Notes under the pieces: generated by a model
Database searches by the model: none
Told to the model about the DNA's origin: nothing
Seen by the model: only the letters and a program-made list of their open reading frames with translations
DNA from: Aeromonas enteropelogenes
Lineage (GTDB): Bacteria > Pseudomonadota > Gammaproteobacteria > Enterobacterales > Aeromonadaceae
Direction: 5' to 3'
Length of the DNA: 64,000 nucleotides
NCBI RefSeq assembly: GCF_000819845.1
Contig: NZ_CDCG01000034.1
Coordinates: 62,001-126,000, forward strand
Program-made: the position numbers and the translations under genes
Shown: positions 37,954 to 46,934 of the stretch, one piece after another
How the letters are laid out: every line of letters starts with the position of its first letter
How positions within the stretch are numbered: the stretch's first letter is position 1

Positions 37954-38850
37954 ATGACGATGCTTACGAGAATCAAGATGCAGCAGCAAATTCACGGCCG
38001 TTTGGCCCACGCCCTCTCCTTCTTGCGCCACGATGGCCGCCACTTTATCCAGTTTGTCTGGGGCCGCTTCCAGCAGGACAGGCTGACGGTGACCGCTGGC
38101 TATCTCGCCTATGTCACCCTGCTCTCCCTGGTGCCCATGATCGCCGTGGTGTTCGGCATGATGTCCGCCTTCCCGGTATTCCAGAGCATCAAGCAGCAGA
38201 TGGAGCGGTTCGTCTACCACAACTTCGTGCCCACTGCGGGCGATATGGTCAAGGAGTACATCGACGGCTTCGTGGCCAATGCCACCAACACCACGGCGGT
38301 GGGGATCGGCGCCCTGATCGTGGTGGCCCTGATGCTGATCTCGGCCATCGACAAGAACCTCAACTACATCTGGCGCTCGACCCAGAGCCGGCCGCTGGCC
38401 CAGGCATTCGCCATGTACTGGATGATCCTGACCCTGGGGCCCGTGCTCATCGGGGCCAGCATCGCCATCTCCTCCTACATACTGTCGCTGCGCTTCCTGT
38501 CGGAGGAGAGTCTGTTCGGCGCCGGCTACCTGCTGCTGCGCAGCCTGCCGTTCCTCTTCTCGGTGCTCACCTTCCTGCTGGTCTATACCGTGGTACCCAA
38601 CTGCAAGGTACGGCTGGTGCACGCCTTCATTGGCGCCCTCGTGGCGGCCACCCTGTTCGAGCTGGCCAAGCGCGGCTTTGCCATCTACATCACCAACTTT
38701 CCCTCCTATCAGGCCATCTATGGCGCCCTGGCGACTATTCCGATCCTGTTTGTCTGGGTGTATCTGAGCTGGCTGGTGGTATTGCTTGGCGCGGAAACCA
38801 CGGCCTGCCTCGGTGAATACGAGAAACCGGCGAACGAGGAGCTGGCCTGA
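37954..38850 (+). CDS. yihY: YihY/BrkB-family inner membrane protein
   Basis: This 298-residue protein has about six membrane spans, such as [45 protein letters not shown] and [20 protein letters not shown]. The match to E. coli YihY (290) is clear. The former RNase BN label for YihY was an error, and its function is unknown. It is followed by dtd in the same direction, as in E. coli, but a hairpin lies between. Confidence 0.92.
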   Translation: MTMLTRIKMQQQIHGRLAHALSFLRHDGRHFIQFVWGRFQQDRLTVTAGYLAYVTLLSLVPMIAVVFGMMSAFPVFQSIKQQMERFVYHNFVPTAGDMVKEYIDGFVANATNTTAVGIGALIVVALMLISAIDKNLNYIWRSTQSRPLAQAFAMYWMILTLGPVLIGASIAISSYILSLRFLSEESLFGAGYLLLRSLPFLFSVLTFLLVYTVVPNCKVRLVHAFIGALVAATLFELAKRGFAIYITNFPSYQAIYGALATIPILFVWVYLSWLVVLLGAETTACLGEYEKPANEELA

Positions 38851-38886
38851 GCCATCGCCTTGCCGGCGGTTTTATTGGTAGCATCG

Positions 38887-38922
38887 ACGACCGCCCTTCC
38901 CGAAGGGCGGTCGTTCTGTTTT
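38887..38922 (+). terminator. Terminator-like hairpin between yihY and dtd
   Basis: ACGACCGCCCTTC and GAAGGGCGGTCGT form a 12-pair hairpin followed by TCTGTTTT. It may end the yihY message or only reduce reading into dtd. Confidence 0.75.
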
Positions 38923-38936
38923 GAGAGGAGAGGGAT

Positions 38937-39374
38937 GTGATTGCATTGATTCAGCGGGTGTCCGAGGCCAGCGTAACGGTAGAGGGAGAAGTGACCGGGG
39001 CCATCGGTCGGGGGCTGCTGGTGCTGCTCGGGGTGGAGCAGGGGGATGACGAGGCCAAGGCCGACAAGCTGCTGCACAAGGTGAGCGGCTACCGGATCTT
39101 CTCCGACGAGAACGGCAAGATGAACCTCAACGTGGGTCAGGCCAGTGGCAGCCTGCTGGTGGTCTCCCAGTTCACCCTGGCGGCGGATACCGGCAAGGGG
39201 ATGCGCCCGAGCTTCTCCGGTGGGGCCCATCCGGCGGAGGCCGAGCGGCTCTATGACTACTTCGTGGCCAAGGCCCGGGCGGGGGAGATCCCGACCGAGA
39301 CGGGGCGCTTTGCCGCCGATATGAAGGTGGCGCTGGTCAACGACGGCCCGGTGACCTTCTGGCTACAGGTCTGA
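38937..39374 (+). CDS. dtd: D-aminoacyl-tRNA deacylase Dtd
   Basis: This 145-residue enzyme hydrolyses D-aminoacyl-tRNAs and Gly-tRNA-Ala. [17 protein letters not shown] and the C-terminal [11 protein letters not shown], which holds the Gly-cisPro motif, are the two conserved catalytic motifs. It starts with GTG at 38937, after GAGAGGAGAGG. Its last 12 bases overlap the 3' end of the convergent spermidine-synthase-like gene. Confidence 0.96.
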   Translation: MIALIQRVSEASVTVEGEVTGAIGRGLLVLLGVEQGDDEAKADKLLHKVSGYRIFSDENGKMNLNVGQASGSLLVVSQFTLAADTGKGMRPSFSGGAHPAEAERLYDYFVAKARAGEIPTETGRFAADMKVALVNDGPVTFWLQV

Positions 39375-40043
39375 TTCGTCGCCCTGGCGTGGCCGGGTGT
39401 GGACGATCACGTTGACGAAGCCGGGCACCGGATAGGGGGTGGTGGGGCCGACCCACTGCTCCAGCAGCAGCAGGGCCTGGCTCAGCTCGAGCCGGGTGCG
39501 GGGCAGCAGATTGACGATGAGATCCCCGCTCAGGCGGGGAGCCAGCGCCCGATAGATCCGCTCCTGAAACAGCTGCAGCGGGTTGCCATCCTGGCTGAAG
39601 AGATCGAGCAGCACCAGGTCGTAGCTGGCCTCGCTCTGCTCGAGGAAGGCGAGGGCATCGGCCTGATGCACCTGGGGGGCGCGGTTATCTTCTTCCCCGG
39701 GATGCTGGAAAAACTGGCGATAGAGGGTGATCACCTCCTCGTCCAGCTCGACGCATTCGTGCCTGGCCGCGGGCCAGCGGCGCCGGATATGGCGTGTCAG
39801 ATCGCCGCCTCCCAGTCCCAGCTCGAGGATGTTGTCGGCCTGCTGTGGCAGCAGGCAGGCGATCACCTGCTGGTGGGGCAGGCAGAGGGCCGCAGGGTCG
39901 TTCAGTGACATGGCGGATTGCACCACGCCGTCGATTTCGAGCCAGCGATGGTGGGCATTTTCCTGCACCGAGAGGCGGCGCCGGGGTTGGACACTGAGGT
40001 GCAATAAGTGATCGGCTTGGTACGCTTGCAGATTGAAGTCCAT
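39363..40043 (-). CDS. Spermidine synthase-like methyltransferase-fold protein
   Basis: This 226-residue protein has the SpeE fold. [16 protein letters not shown] is motif I for the aminopropyl/SAM-type cofactor, [17 protein letters not shown] is the acidic beta-2 region, and [17 protein letters not shown] carries the central Asp. It is shorter than SpeE (about 288) and lacks most of its N-terminal beta domain, so it need not be an aminopropyltransferase. The ATG at 40043 begins MDFNL. It sits on the opposite strand between dtd and yiiD, a pair contiguous in E. coli. Confidence 0.8.
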   Translation of the reverse strand: MDFNLQAYQADHLLHLSVQPRRRLSVQENAHHRWLEIDGVVQSAMSLNDPAALCLPHQQVIACLLPQQADNILELGLGGGDLTRHIRRRWPAARHECVELDEEVITLYRQFFQHPGEEDNRAPQVHQADALAFLEQSEASYDLVLLDLFSQDGNPLQLFQERIYRALAPRLSGDLIVNLLPRTRLELSQALLLLEQWVGPTTPYPVPGFVNVIVHTRPRQGDESDL

Positions 40044-40094
40044 GAATTTGCACGGCAAGATGGTTTTCGACCAGTGTAACTCAAGGATGGAACT

Positions 40095-41015
40095 ATGTAC
40101 CGGGTGGTCACCCCCCAGACGGCAGCCGAGCTGGATGCCTATTATCAGTTGCGCTGGGAACTGCTGCGTAAACCCTTCAATCTGCCCCTCGGTTCCGAGC
40201 GGGACGAATACGACTCCGTTGCCATTCACCGCCTGATGCTGGCACCCGATGGTACTCCCATTGCCGTCGGCCGTCTGTTTGTCGGCGGTGACGAGGCACA
40301 GATCCGCTTCATGGCGCTGCGCCCGGAATATCGCGGCCAGGGGCTGGGCGCCCGCATGGTGGAAGATCTCGAGCAACTGGCCCTGAGCGAGAAGGTCAAA
40401 CGACTGGTGATGAACGCCCGTCAGGAGGCGGTGGAGTTCTACCGCAGGTGTGGCTTTCTCGAGGTGGGTGAAGGGCCCGTCTCCTTCGGTCGCATTCCGC
40501 ACCGTCAGATGATCAAGTCCCTGACCCCCATGCAGACCATCCAGTACCGCCCCGAGTGGTGCCAGGATCTCACCACCCGCTGGTCCAGGGGGATTCCCAT
40601 CAGCGAGAAGATGGGGATGCACATCACCCACTACGACGGCCAGACCTTCCACCTCAAGGCCAACCTGGCGGCCAACCTCAATGTGCACGACACCATGTTT
40701 GCCGGCAGCATCTACAGCCAGTGCGTGCTGGCGGGTTGGGGCCTGATCTGGCTGCAGCTCAAGGAGGCCGGGCTGATGGGGGACATAGTGCTGGCGGAGG
40801 GCAACATCAAGTACTACCGCCCAGTCGACGAGGAGCCGGAGGCGAGGGTCGCCCGGGAGGGCATGCCTGCGGTGCTGGAGCCGCTCAAGAGCGGGGAGTC
40901 CGCCAAGTTCAGTCTCAAGATCAAGCTGTTCAGCGGTGACAAGCTGGCGGTGGAATTCGTTGGCCAGTACGTGGTGCAACCCATCAAGCGGCGCGGTCAG
41001 GCGCCGGTGCTGTAA
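40095..41015 (+). CDS. yiiD: GNAT-hotdog protein YiiD (malonyl-ACP decarboxylase MadA type)
   Basis: This 306-residue protein joins an N-terminal GNAT-like domain (about 1-140, RFMALRPEYRGQGLGARM as the acyl-CoA loop) to a C-terminal hotdog domain (about 160-295, FAGSIYSQCVLAGWGLIWLQ). This layout is that of E. coli YiiD, also called FabY and reported as the malonyl-ACP decarboxylase MadA that helps start fatty acid synthesis. Gene order yihY-dtd-yiiD matches E. coli apart from one inserted gene. The ATG at 40095 follows AAGGATGGAACT. Confidence 0.88.
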   Translation: MYRVVTPQTAAELDAYYQLRWELLRKPFNLPLGSERDEYDSVAIHRLMLAPDGTPIAVGRLFVGGDEAQIRFMALRPEYRGQGLGARMVEDLEQLALSEKVKRLVMNARQEAVEFYRRCGFLEVGEGPVSFGRIPHRQMIKSLTPMQTIQYRPEWCQDLTTRWSRGIPISEKMGMHITHYDGQTFHLKANLAANLNVHDTMFAGSIYSQCVLAGWGLIWLQLKEAGLMGDIVLAEGNIKYYRPVDEEPEARVAREGMPAVLEPLKSGESAKFSLKIKLFSGDKLAVEFVGQYVVQPIKRRGQAPVL

Positions 41016-41030
41016 CCGGTTGTGCGATGC

Positions 41031-41062
41031 AAACAAGGCCTCATGATGAGGCCTTGTTGTTT
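41031..41062. terminator. Bidirectional terminator after yiiD
   Basis: AACAAGGCCTCA and TGAGGCCTTGTT pair around TGA, followed by GTTT on the plus strand. It overlaps the last bases of the convergent AsmA-like gene. Confidence 0.85.
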
Positions 41063-43139
41063 ACTGCTCTGCCGGCGCTTCCTGCCCGGTCTGGGCTTTT
41101 GCCGCGGGTTCCGGTCGCCAGAGCGGGGCGCTGCGACCCTGGGCGGGGTAGCGTACACCCACCTCCCAGCCACATGACGCCTGTTTCTGCGGGAAGGCCC
41201 AGGTCAGGGTTGGCGCCGAGAGCGGTCCGCGCCACTGACCGGTCAGTTCGGCGCAGCGCTTGCCATTGAGCACGCCCAGATCCAGCTGCCACTGTTCGTT
41301 GACCAGGTCGATCCCCCCCTGCAGGGCCAGCAGGTGGGTGATGGTGGAGGCGCCCGCCTGTTCGACGCTCAGCTGGCCATTTTCGATCTTGCCTTGCAGC
41401 CTGATGCGGTAGAAGGGGGTATCCCCCTCCTGCATCGCTTGCCACAGCTGCTCCGGGGTGAGAGTGGGCGGGGTCGCCCCCTTGAACCACTCATCCAGCA
41501 GGGGATCTATCTTCACCTTGTCCCAGAAGGGCTCGTCGGCGTCGAGGGCGAAGCTTCCCTGCAGGGTGCTGCGCCACTCGCCGGCGCTCTTGCCGTGCGT
41601 CGCCTGCAGATCGGCGCTGAGATCCGCCTTGCCCGCGAAGGAGACGGGGGAGTGCAGTATCTTGCCCCACTGATCCAGATCCAGCCTGGTGGCGTTCAGT
41701 TGCAGGCGGCTGAGCTGGCCCGGCTCCCGTCCCCACTGGCCATTCAGGGTGAGGCTTCCCTCATCCGGCAGCGAACTGGTGAGTTTGTCGAGCTGCCAGG
41801 TGCTGGGGGTCAGCTCCCCATCCAGCTCGCCGTTACGGGCACTGAGGCCATCCCACACCAGCTCGAACCACTTGCTCTCGACGCGGGCGCGACCGAACAG
41901 GGGGCCGGGCTGGTTGCCTCGCAGGCTCAAGTCGGTCAGGTAGAGCTGCCAGCCGGTCAGCGACAGGGGCAGGCTGTCATCGAAGGAGAGTACCTTGAGC
42001 TTGTCAAACGCCAGCTTTCGGATGTCGATCTGCTGTGGTCGCCAGCTCTGCCAATCCTGCCACCACCCCTGGGGCAGGCTGATGTCCATGCCGCTCAGGG
42101 CTATGTCTTTCAAAGTCAGCTTCTGCTGCTGGCTATCGAGGGCCAGCTCCAGGTTGAACTCCCCCTCGTAGGCCTTGCCCTGCAGTTCGCCCTCGATCTG
42201 CAGGGGGGAGAAGGTGAGCTTGCCCTTGATGGCTTCCAGCTGGAACAGGCCGCGCCCCATGTCACCCAGGGTGCCGGCCAGATAGCCGCTCGGCTGGTTG
42301 CCCGCCTGCCAGTTGAAGGCGGTCAGCTGGCCGCTGAAGTTGTTGAAGGCGAGCTCCTGCCTGATGTCGTTGATGCTCACCTCGTCGAACTGGCCCCGAT
42401 CCAGGCTGACCTGGCGCAGGGGGAGGGGATGTTGTGCCAGATCCCCCAGCTCGACCCGCATGCCGCGTGCCTTGAGATCGCGCAGTTGCAGGCTGCGGGC
42501 GGGCCAGTCCAGTACCAGACCCGTCTCCAGCAGGCCGTCGAACAGGTTGGTGATCAGCTTGTCGCTGGATAGTACCTCCCCTTCCAGCCGCCCCTTCAGA
42601 TTGAGGCGGGCGAAGGTGAATTGCGGTGTCTCCAGCTGGCCTATGTTGAGGGTCAGGTTAGCCTGTGGCTGGCGTTTCGGGTCGATAAGCTCCCAGTCGC
42701 TCAGGGTGGCGTTGAGGCCGCGCAGGGTCAGGGCATCACTCTGCAGGCTGAGGCGATCTATGGTGCTGTCGGCGATGGTGAGGGAGCGGATCGGCAAGTC
42801 TGGCAGCCGGTTCGGCAGCGGCAGTTTGATGGCCGGGCGAATGAGATCGAGATGGGCGATGCGCACGTCCCGGTTGAGCCAGTCGATATCCTCGATTTCC
42901 AGATAGAGCTTGTCGAGGGTGACCGCATCACCGTAGCGCACCTGTTCGGCCAGCAGGGTATAGGGGTGGAGCGGATTGAACACCAGCCGGCCTATGGTGA
43001 CGGGTACGCCGGTCTGCTGGCTGATCCAGCTGGCAATGGGCCCCTTGGCCCGTTCGGCGTCGAACAGCCCGAGGGCGACCCAGACAAACAACAGCAGGAA
43101 GGCGAAGGTGTAGAGCAGGCCGCGTAGCCAGGAATTCAT
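41061..43139 (-). CDS. AsmA-family envelope protein
   Basis: This 692-residue protein has one N-terminal membrane anchor (LLYTFAFLLLFVWVALGLF) and a large periplasmic part of repeating beta-strand segments, as in the AsmA/TamB-like family, with an AsmA-type start (ISQQTGVPVTIGRLVFNPLHPYTL). These proteins take part in lipid transport and outer-membrane upkeep. Which E. coli paralogue (AsmA, YhjG, YicH, YdbH, YhdP) is nearest cannot be told by eye. It starts 31 bases after the recG stop, and the two are probably co-transcribed. Confidence 0.78.
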   Translation of the reverse strand: MNSWLRGLLYTFAFLLLFVWVALGLFDAERAKGPIASWISQQTGVPVTIGRLVFNPLHPYTLLAEQVRYGDAVTLDKLYLEIEDIDWLNRDVRIAHLDLIRPAIKLPLPNRLPDLPIRSLTIADSTIDRLSLQSDALTLRGLNATLSDWELIDPKRQPQANLTLNIGQLETPQFTFARLNLKGRLEGEVLSSDKLITNLFDGLLETGLVLDWPARSLQLRDLKARGMRVELGDLAQHPLPLRQVSLDRGQFDEVSINDIRQELAFNNFSGQLTAFNWQAGNQPSGYLAGTLGDMGRGLFQLEAIKGKLTFSPLQIEGELQGKAYEGEFNLELALDSQQQKLTLKDIALSGMDISLPQGWWQDWQSWRPQQIDIRKLAFDKLKVLSFDDSLPLSLTGWQLYLTDLSLRGNQPGPLFGRARVESKWFELVWDGLSARNGELDGELTPSTWQLDKLTSSLPDEGSLTLNGQWGREPGQLSRLQLNATRLDLDQWGKILHSPVSFAGKADLSADLQATHGKSAGEWRSTLQGSFALDADEPFWDKVKIDPLLDEWFKGATPPTLTPEQLWQAMQEGDTPFYRIRLQGKIENGQLSVEQAGASTITHLLALQGGIDLVNEQWQLDLGVLNGKRCAELTGQWRGPLSAPTLTWAFPQKQASCGWEVGVRYPAQGRSAPLWRPEPAAKAQTGQEAPAEQ

Positions 43140-43170
43140 GAGTGCTTTCCTCCTGTTTCTGTTTGCGTGA

Positions 43171-45243
43171 TCAGGCGTTGGAGTAGTGGTCCCGCAGTCC
43201 CAGCCAACGGCGGATCAGGGGCTCGACGTGACTCGGGTGCTTATCCATCAGGAAGCGCGCCATCTTCTGTACCTGGGGGATAAGCGGCTGGTCGCGCACC
43301 AGATCGGCAATCTTGAGATCGGCCAGCCCGGTCTGACGGGTGCCGAGCAGTTCCCCCGGGCCGCGCAGCTCCAGATCGCGCTGGGCGATCAGGAAGCCGT
43401 CATTGGTCTCGCGCAGCACCCCGAGCCGGCTCTGGGCCGTCTTGGACAAGGGAGCATGATAGAGCAGCACGCAATGGGAGGCCACCGCCCCCCGGCCGAC
43501 CCGGCCGCGCAGCTGATGCAGCTGAGCCAGCCCCAGCCGCTCAGGGTTCTCGATGATCATCAGGCTGGCGTTGGGCACATCCACCCCCACTTCGATGACG
43601 GTGGTGGCGACCAGCAACTGCAAAATACCCGCCTTGAACTCCTCCATCACCCGCTGCTTCTCGACCGGTCGCATCCGGCCGTGCACCAGGCCGATATGCA
43701 GACCGGGCAGCAAGGCTTGCAGCTCGGCGGCAGTGTCTTCGGCGGCCTGGCACTCCAGCACCTCGGACTCCTCGATCAGGGTGCAGACCCAGTAAGCCTG
43801 CTTGCCCTCGGTACAGGCGAGCCTGACCCGCTCGATCACGTCCTGGCGGCGGCTGTCCGGTAGCGCCACTGTGGTGATGGGGGTGCGGCCCGGCGGCAGC
43901 TCGTCGATGACCGAGGTATCGAGGTCGGCATAGGCGGTCATCGCCAGGGTGCGAGGGATGGGGGTGGCGGTCATGATGAGCTGATGGGGATGGACTCCCT
44001 CCCGCTCCCCTTTTTCGCGCAGGGCCAGGCGCTGGTGCACGCCAAACCTGTGCTGTTCGTCGATGATCACCAGCGCCAGACGCTGGAACACCACCTGCTC
44101 CTGGAAGATGGCGTGGGTGCCCACCACCATCTTGACGCTGCCATCGGCGATGGCGGCCAGCGCCTCCTCCCGCGCCTTGCCCTTCTGCTTGCCCGCCAGC
44201 CAGCCGACCTGGATGCCGAGCGGTTCCAGCCACTTGGCGAAGTTGATGGCGTGCTGTTCGGCCAAGAGTTCAGTCGGTGCCATCAGCCCCACCTGACAGC
44301 CGTTGCCGATGGCCTGCAGGGCGGCAAGGGCCGCCACCAGGGTCTTGCCGGAGCCCACGTCTCCCTGCACCAGCCGCATCATGGGGTGGCTCTGCTGCAG
44401 ATCCTTACCTATCTCCGCCACCACCCGGCTCTGGGCTCCGGTCGGTTTGAACGGCAGGGCGCCGAGCAGTTGTTCGAGCAGCTTGGGGGCCGGTTTGAGA
44501 GCCCGTGCCAGCTGGGTTTGCGACTGGGCGCGTACTTTGAGCACCGAGAGGTTGTGAGCCAGCAGCTCCTCCAGTACCAGTCGCTGCTGGGCCGGATGCT
44601 GGCCGTTTTCCAGCAGCGGCAGCGCCACCGAGGGGGGCGGGCGGTGCAGCAGGCGCAGGGCGGCGGCCAGCTCAATCTGATGGGGGTAGAGGCCGGCGGG
44701 CAGCAGCTCCTCCACCCCGTAGAGGTCGAGCTGGGCCAGCGCCTGATCGGTGAGGTTGCGCAGGGTGAGCTGGCGCAGCCCCTCTGTGGTCGGATAGACG
44801 GGGGTGAGGGCAGATTCGGTCTGGCCCGCCTGATCGTCGCCGAGCAGCTTGTATTCGGGGTGGGCCATCTCCAGCCCGTACTTGCCGGGGCGCACCTCGC
44901 CGAAGCAGCGCATCAGCCGACCCTGGGCCAGGCTGTTCTTCTGGGCGGCGGTGAAATTGAAGAAGCGCAGGGTCAGGGTACCGGTGCCGTCGCTGATGCG
45001 GCAGACCAGCATGCGGCGGCGCCCCATCACCAGCTGGGTGTCCTGGATTTCGCCCTCGACGGCGCCGTGCAGGCCGGGCGGCAGATCGCCGATGGGCCAC
45101 ACCTGGGTGCGGTCCTCGTAGCGCAGGGGGAGGTGGAACAGCAGATCCTGCACCGTGGCCAGCCCCAGCCGCTCGAGTTTCTCCAGCATCTTGCTGCCGA
45201 CACCCTTGAGGCTATCGAGAGGAATTTTATCCAATTTCATCAA
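43171..45243 (-). CDS. recG: ATP-dependent DNA helicase RecG
   Basis: This 690-residue SF2 translocase remodels stalled forks and branched DNA. It has a wedge/OB domain in the first third (LPLRYEDRTQVWPIGDL), Walker A VQGDVGSGKTLVA, DEQH in LVIIDEQHRFGVHQRL, TATPIPRTLAMTAY (motif III), and HQLRGRVGRG in motif VI. The C-terminal TRG-type segment GELLGTRQTGLADLKIADLVRD is present. The size agrees with E. coli RecG (693). Start at the ATG at 45243 or 45240. The upstream rpoZ-spoT-trmH neighbours of E. coli are not here. Confidence 0.96.
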   Translation of the reverse strand: MMKLDKIPLDSLKGVGSKMLEKLERLGLATVQDLLFHLPLRYEDRTQVWPIGDLPPGLHGAVEGEIQDTQLVMGRRRMLVCRISDGTGTLTLRFFNFTAAQKNSLAQGRLMRCFGEVRPGKYGLEMAHPEYKLLGDDQAGQTESALTPVYPTTEGLRQLTLRNLTDQALAQLDLYGVEELLPAGLYPHQIELAAALRLLHRPPPSVALPLLENGQHPAQQRLVLEELLAHNLSVLKVRAQSQTQLARALKPAPKLLEQLLGALPFKPTGAQSRVVAEIGKDLQQSHPMMRLVQGDVGSGKTLVAALAALQAIGNGCQVGLMAPTELLAEQHAINFAKWLEPLGIQVGWLAGKQKGKAREEALAAIADGSVKMVVGTHAIFQEQVVFQRLALVIIDEQHRFGVHQRLALREKGEREGVHPHQLIMTATPIPRTLAMTAYADLDTSVIDELPPGRTPITTVALPDSRRQDVIERVRLACTEGKQAYWVCTLIEESEVLECQAAEDTAAELQALLPGLHIGLVHGRMRPVEKQRVMEEFKAGILQLLVATTVIEVGVDVPNASLMIIENPERLGLAQLHQLRGRVGRGAVASHCVLLYHAPLSKTAQSRLGVLRETNDGFLIAQRDLELRGPGELLGTRQTGLADLKIADLVRDQPLIPQVQKMARFLMDKHPSHVEPLIRRWLGLRDHYSNA

Positions 45244-45432
45244 TTAGATGCCCGAAAACACTGTAAATATGTCCAGATAATAGGGGCTATTGATGTTGCG
45301 GCGCAAGCCGCGTTGCCGTGGCAAGGATGGGATGAAACAGGTGAAAGAGGCTGGTCGGGGCCGTTTTTGAGCAAGGCCTGCCGGGAATGGCAGGCCTTGT
45401 GGCAGGCTGCGAAGGGGCGGTAGCGCCTCGCG

Positions 45433-46782
45433 TCAGATGATGCGCTTGAGCAGCAGATGGGCCTTGACCCTGTGGATCCTGGCCAGCAGTTTGCGCACTT
45501 GATCCGGGTAGTCCTTGATCTGCTCTACCTGGTCGAAGTGGCTGATCCGCTTGGTGTTGGTCAGGATGTTCTCGCGCTCGGCGTTGAACTGGGGACGCAA
45601 CAGGTGGCGACGGTCGTGGATCAGCAGGCCGTTCTCCAGATCCAGCGCCCAGGCGCGGGGGTTGAGATTGTTGCCGGTGAGCAGGGCCCACTCGTCATCC
45701 ACGAAGATCCCCTTGAGATGGTAGGAGTTGCGCTCGCAGCACCAGAGCATCAGGTTGAGACGGCCATCATCGATGTGATGCTGGTTGCGCTCGGCAAACT
45801 TGCGCAGGTTGGTCTCGTAGAGATAGGGCAGGCCGCCGATGGTGGAGAACTTCTCCTCCGGCGGAATGAAGAAGTCGTTGGCGGTCTTGTCGCCCACCAC
45901 GATCGTCACCTTGCAGCCGCGGGCCAGCAGCTCCTCGATATCCTTGTTCAACTCCTTGGGCGGGTTGAAGTAGGGGGTGCAGATGAAGATCTCCCGCTCG
46001 GTGGCGCGCACCAGGTTGCGGATCATCTGGTTGAGCTGGTTGCCTCGCTTGCCCAGACCGGCCAGCGGTGTGATCGCCACCTCCTGGGTGTTGACCGGGG
46101 TGCTCTCGAAGCGGTACTGGCTGCGGCGCAGCTGCTGCTTGAAGCGGCGGATCGGCCCCTTTAGCTGCTTGGCGCTGGGGATGTCGGTGCGATCCAGGCG
46201 CTGCACCGCCTCGCTCTTCACGAACTGGTCGTCCACATAGTTGACCAGGCTGCGGGCCAGCTCGGGGCTGGCAATCTGGTGGTAACGGTCGAAGCGGTAG
46301 CGATCCTGCTGGTGCAGATAGATGTCGTTGAGGCTGGCGCCGGAGTAGAGCACCACGTCGTCGAAGACGAAGCCCTTGAGGTGGAGTACACCGAGCAGCT
46401 CGCGTCCCTTGACGGGCACGCCGTAGATTTCGATCTTGTGCTCGTGGCGGTCGGCCATCTCCTGATACATCAGGTGGTTGCCCCCCTGCTTGCCCTTGCC
46501 GATCAGGCCGCGCTGGGCGCGGTGGAAGTCGACGAACACCTTGATGTCGAGAGCAGGGTTGCGTTGTTTGGCGGCGTAGAGGGCGGCGAGGATCTCCCGT
46601 CCGGCTTCGTCATCCTGCAGATAGAGCGCGACCAGATAGATGCGGCGGGTAGCGCTGGCGATGAGCGCAAGAATGCGGCGCTTGAAATCCTGGGCACTGT
46701 AGAGCACTTCAAACTGATCCGCCGCGACGGCGATCTGGGGCAGGCGTGCAAGCAGTTGTCGATAATGGGCCGATGAATGCAT
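45433..46782 (-). CDS. pssA: Phosphatidylserine synthase PssA
   Basis: This 449-residue enzyme makes phosphatidylserine from CDP-diacylglycerol and serine, the first step to phosphatidylethanolamine. Two phospholipase D-type HxK motifs are visible, in GVLHLKGFVFDDVVLYSGASLND and YHLKGIFVDDEWALLTGNNLNPRAW. PYFNPPKELNKDI and VVGDKTANDFFIP match E. coli PssA (451). It is a peripheral membrane enzyme with no span. The ATG at 46782 with AGG upstream is preferred over the GTG at 46800. An inverted repeat (45373-45403) lies past its stop without a T-run. Confidence 0.96.
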   Translation of the reverse strand: MHSSAHYRQLLARLPQIAVAADQFEVLYSAQDFKRRILALIASATRRIYLVALYLQDDEAGREILAALYAAKQRNPALDIKVFVDFHRAQRGLIGKGKQGGNHLMYQEMADRHEHKIEIYGVPVKGRELLGVLHLKGFVFDDVVLYSGASLNDIYLHQQDRYRFDRYHQIASPELARSLVNYVDDQFVKSEAVQRLDRTDIPSAKQLKGPIRRFKQQLRRSQYRFESTPVNTQEVAITPLAGLGKRGNQLNQMIRNLVRATEREIFICTPYFNPPKELNKDIEELLARGCKVTIVVGDKTANDFFIPPEEKFSTIGGLPYLYETNLRKFAERNQHHIDDGRLNLMLWCCERNSYHLKGIFVDDEWALLTGNNLNPRAWALDLENGLLIHDRRHLLRPQFNAERENILTNTKRISHFDQVEQIKDYPDQVRKLLARIHRVKAHLLLKRII

Positions 46783-46885
46783 AGAGAAACCTGAAATCAC
46801 GGGGTTAAGCGTTCCACTCGGAGCGATGAATAGGCGATTCTAGCAATCTCGCCCTTCCAGCCAAAGAAAGAATCGTCAGAAAGAT

Positions 46886-46916
46886 GAAAAAGGCCTCACG
46901 AAGGAGGCCTTTTTCC
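46886..46916 (-). terminator. Terminator of gntU
   Basis: GAAAAAGGCCTC and GAGGCCTTTTTC form a hairpin with T-run on the minus strand, 20 bases past the gntU stop. Confidence 0.9.
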
Positions 46917-46934
46917 GGGGGATGACAGCAACGT

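Noticed and set aside
40044-41036. N-terminal extension of the spermidine-synthase-like frame
   Set aside because: The open frame continues upstream, but it is antisense to yiiD. The fold and the ATG at 40043 support the short protein.
45287-45432. Possible small gene between recG and pssA
   Set aside because: Frames here are overlaps of pssA in another frame. The stretch holds only an inverted repeat at 45373-45403 without a T-run.
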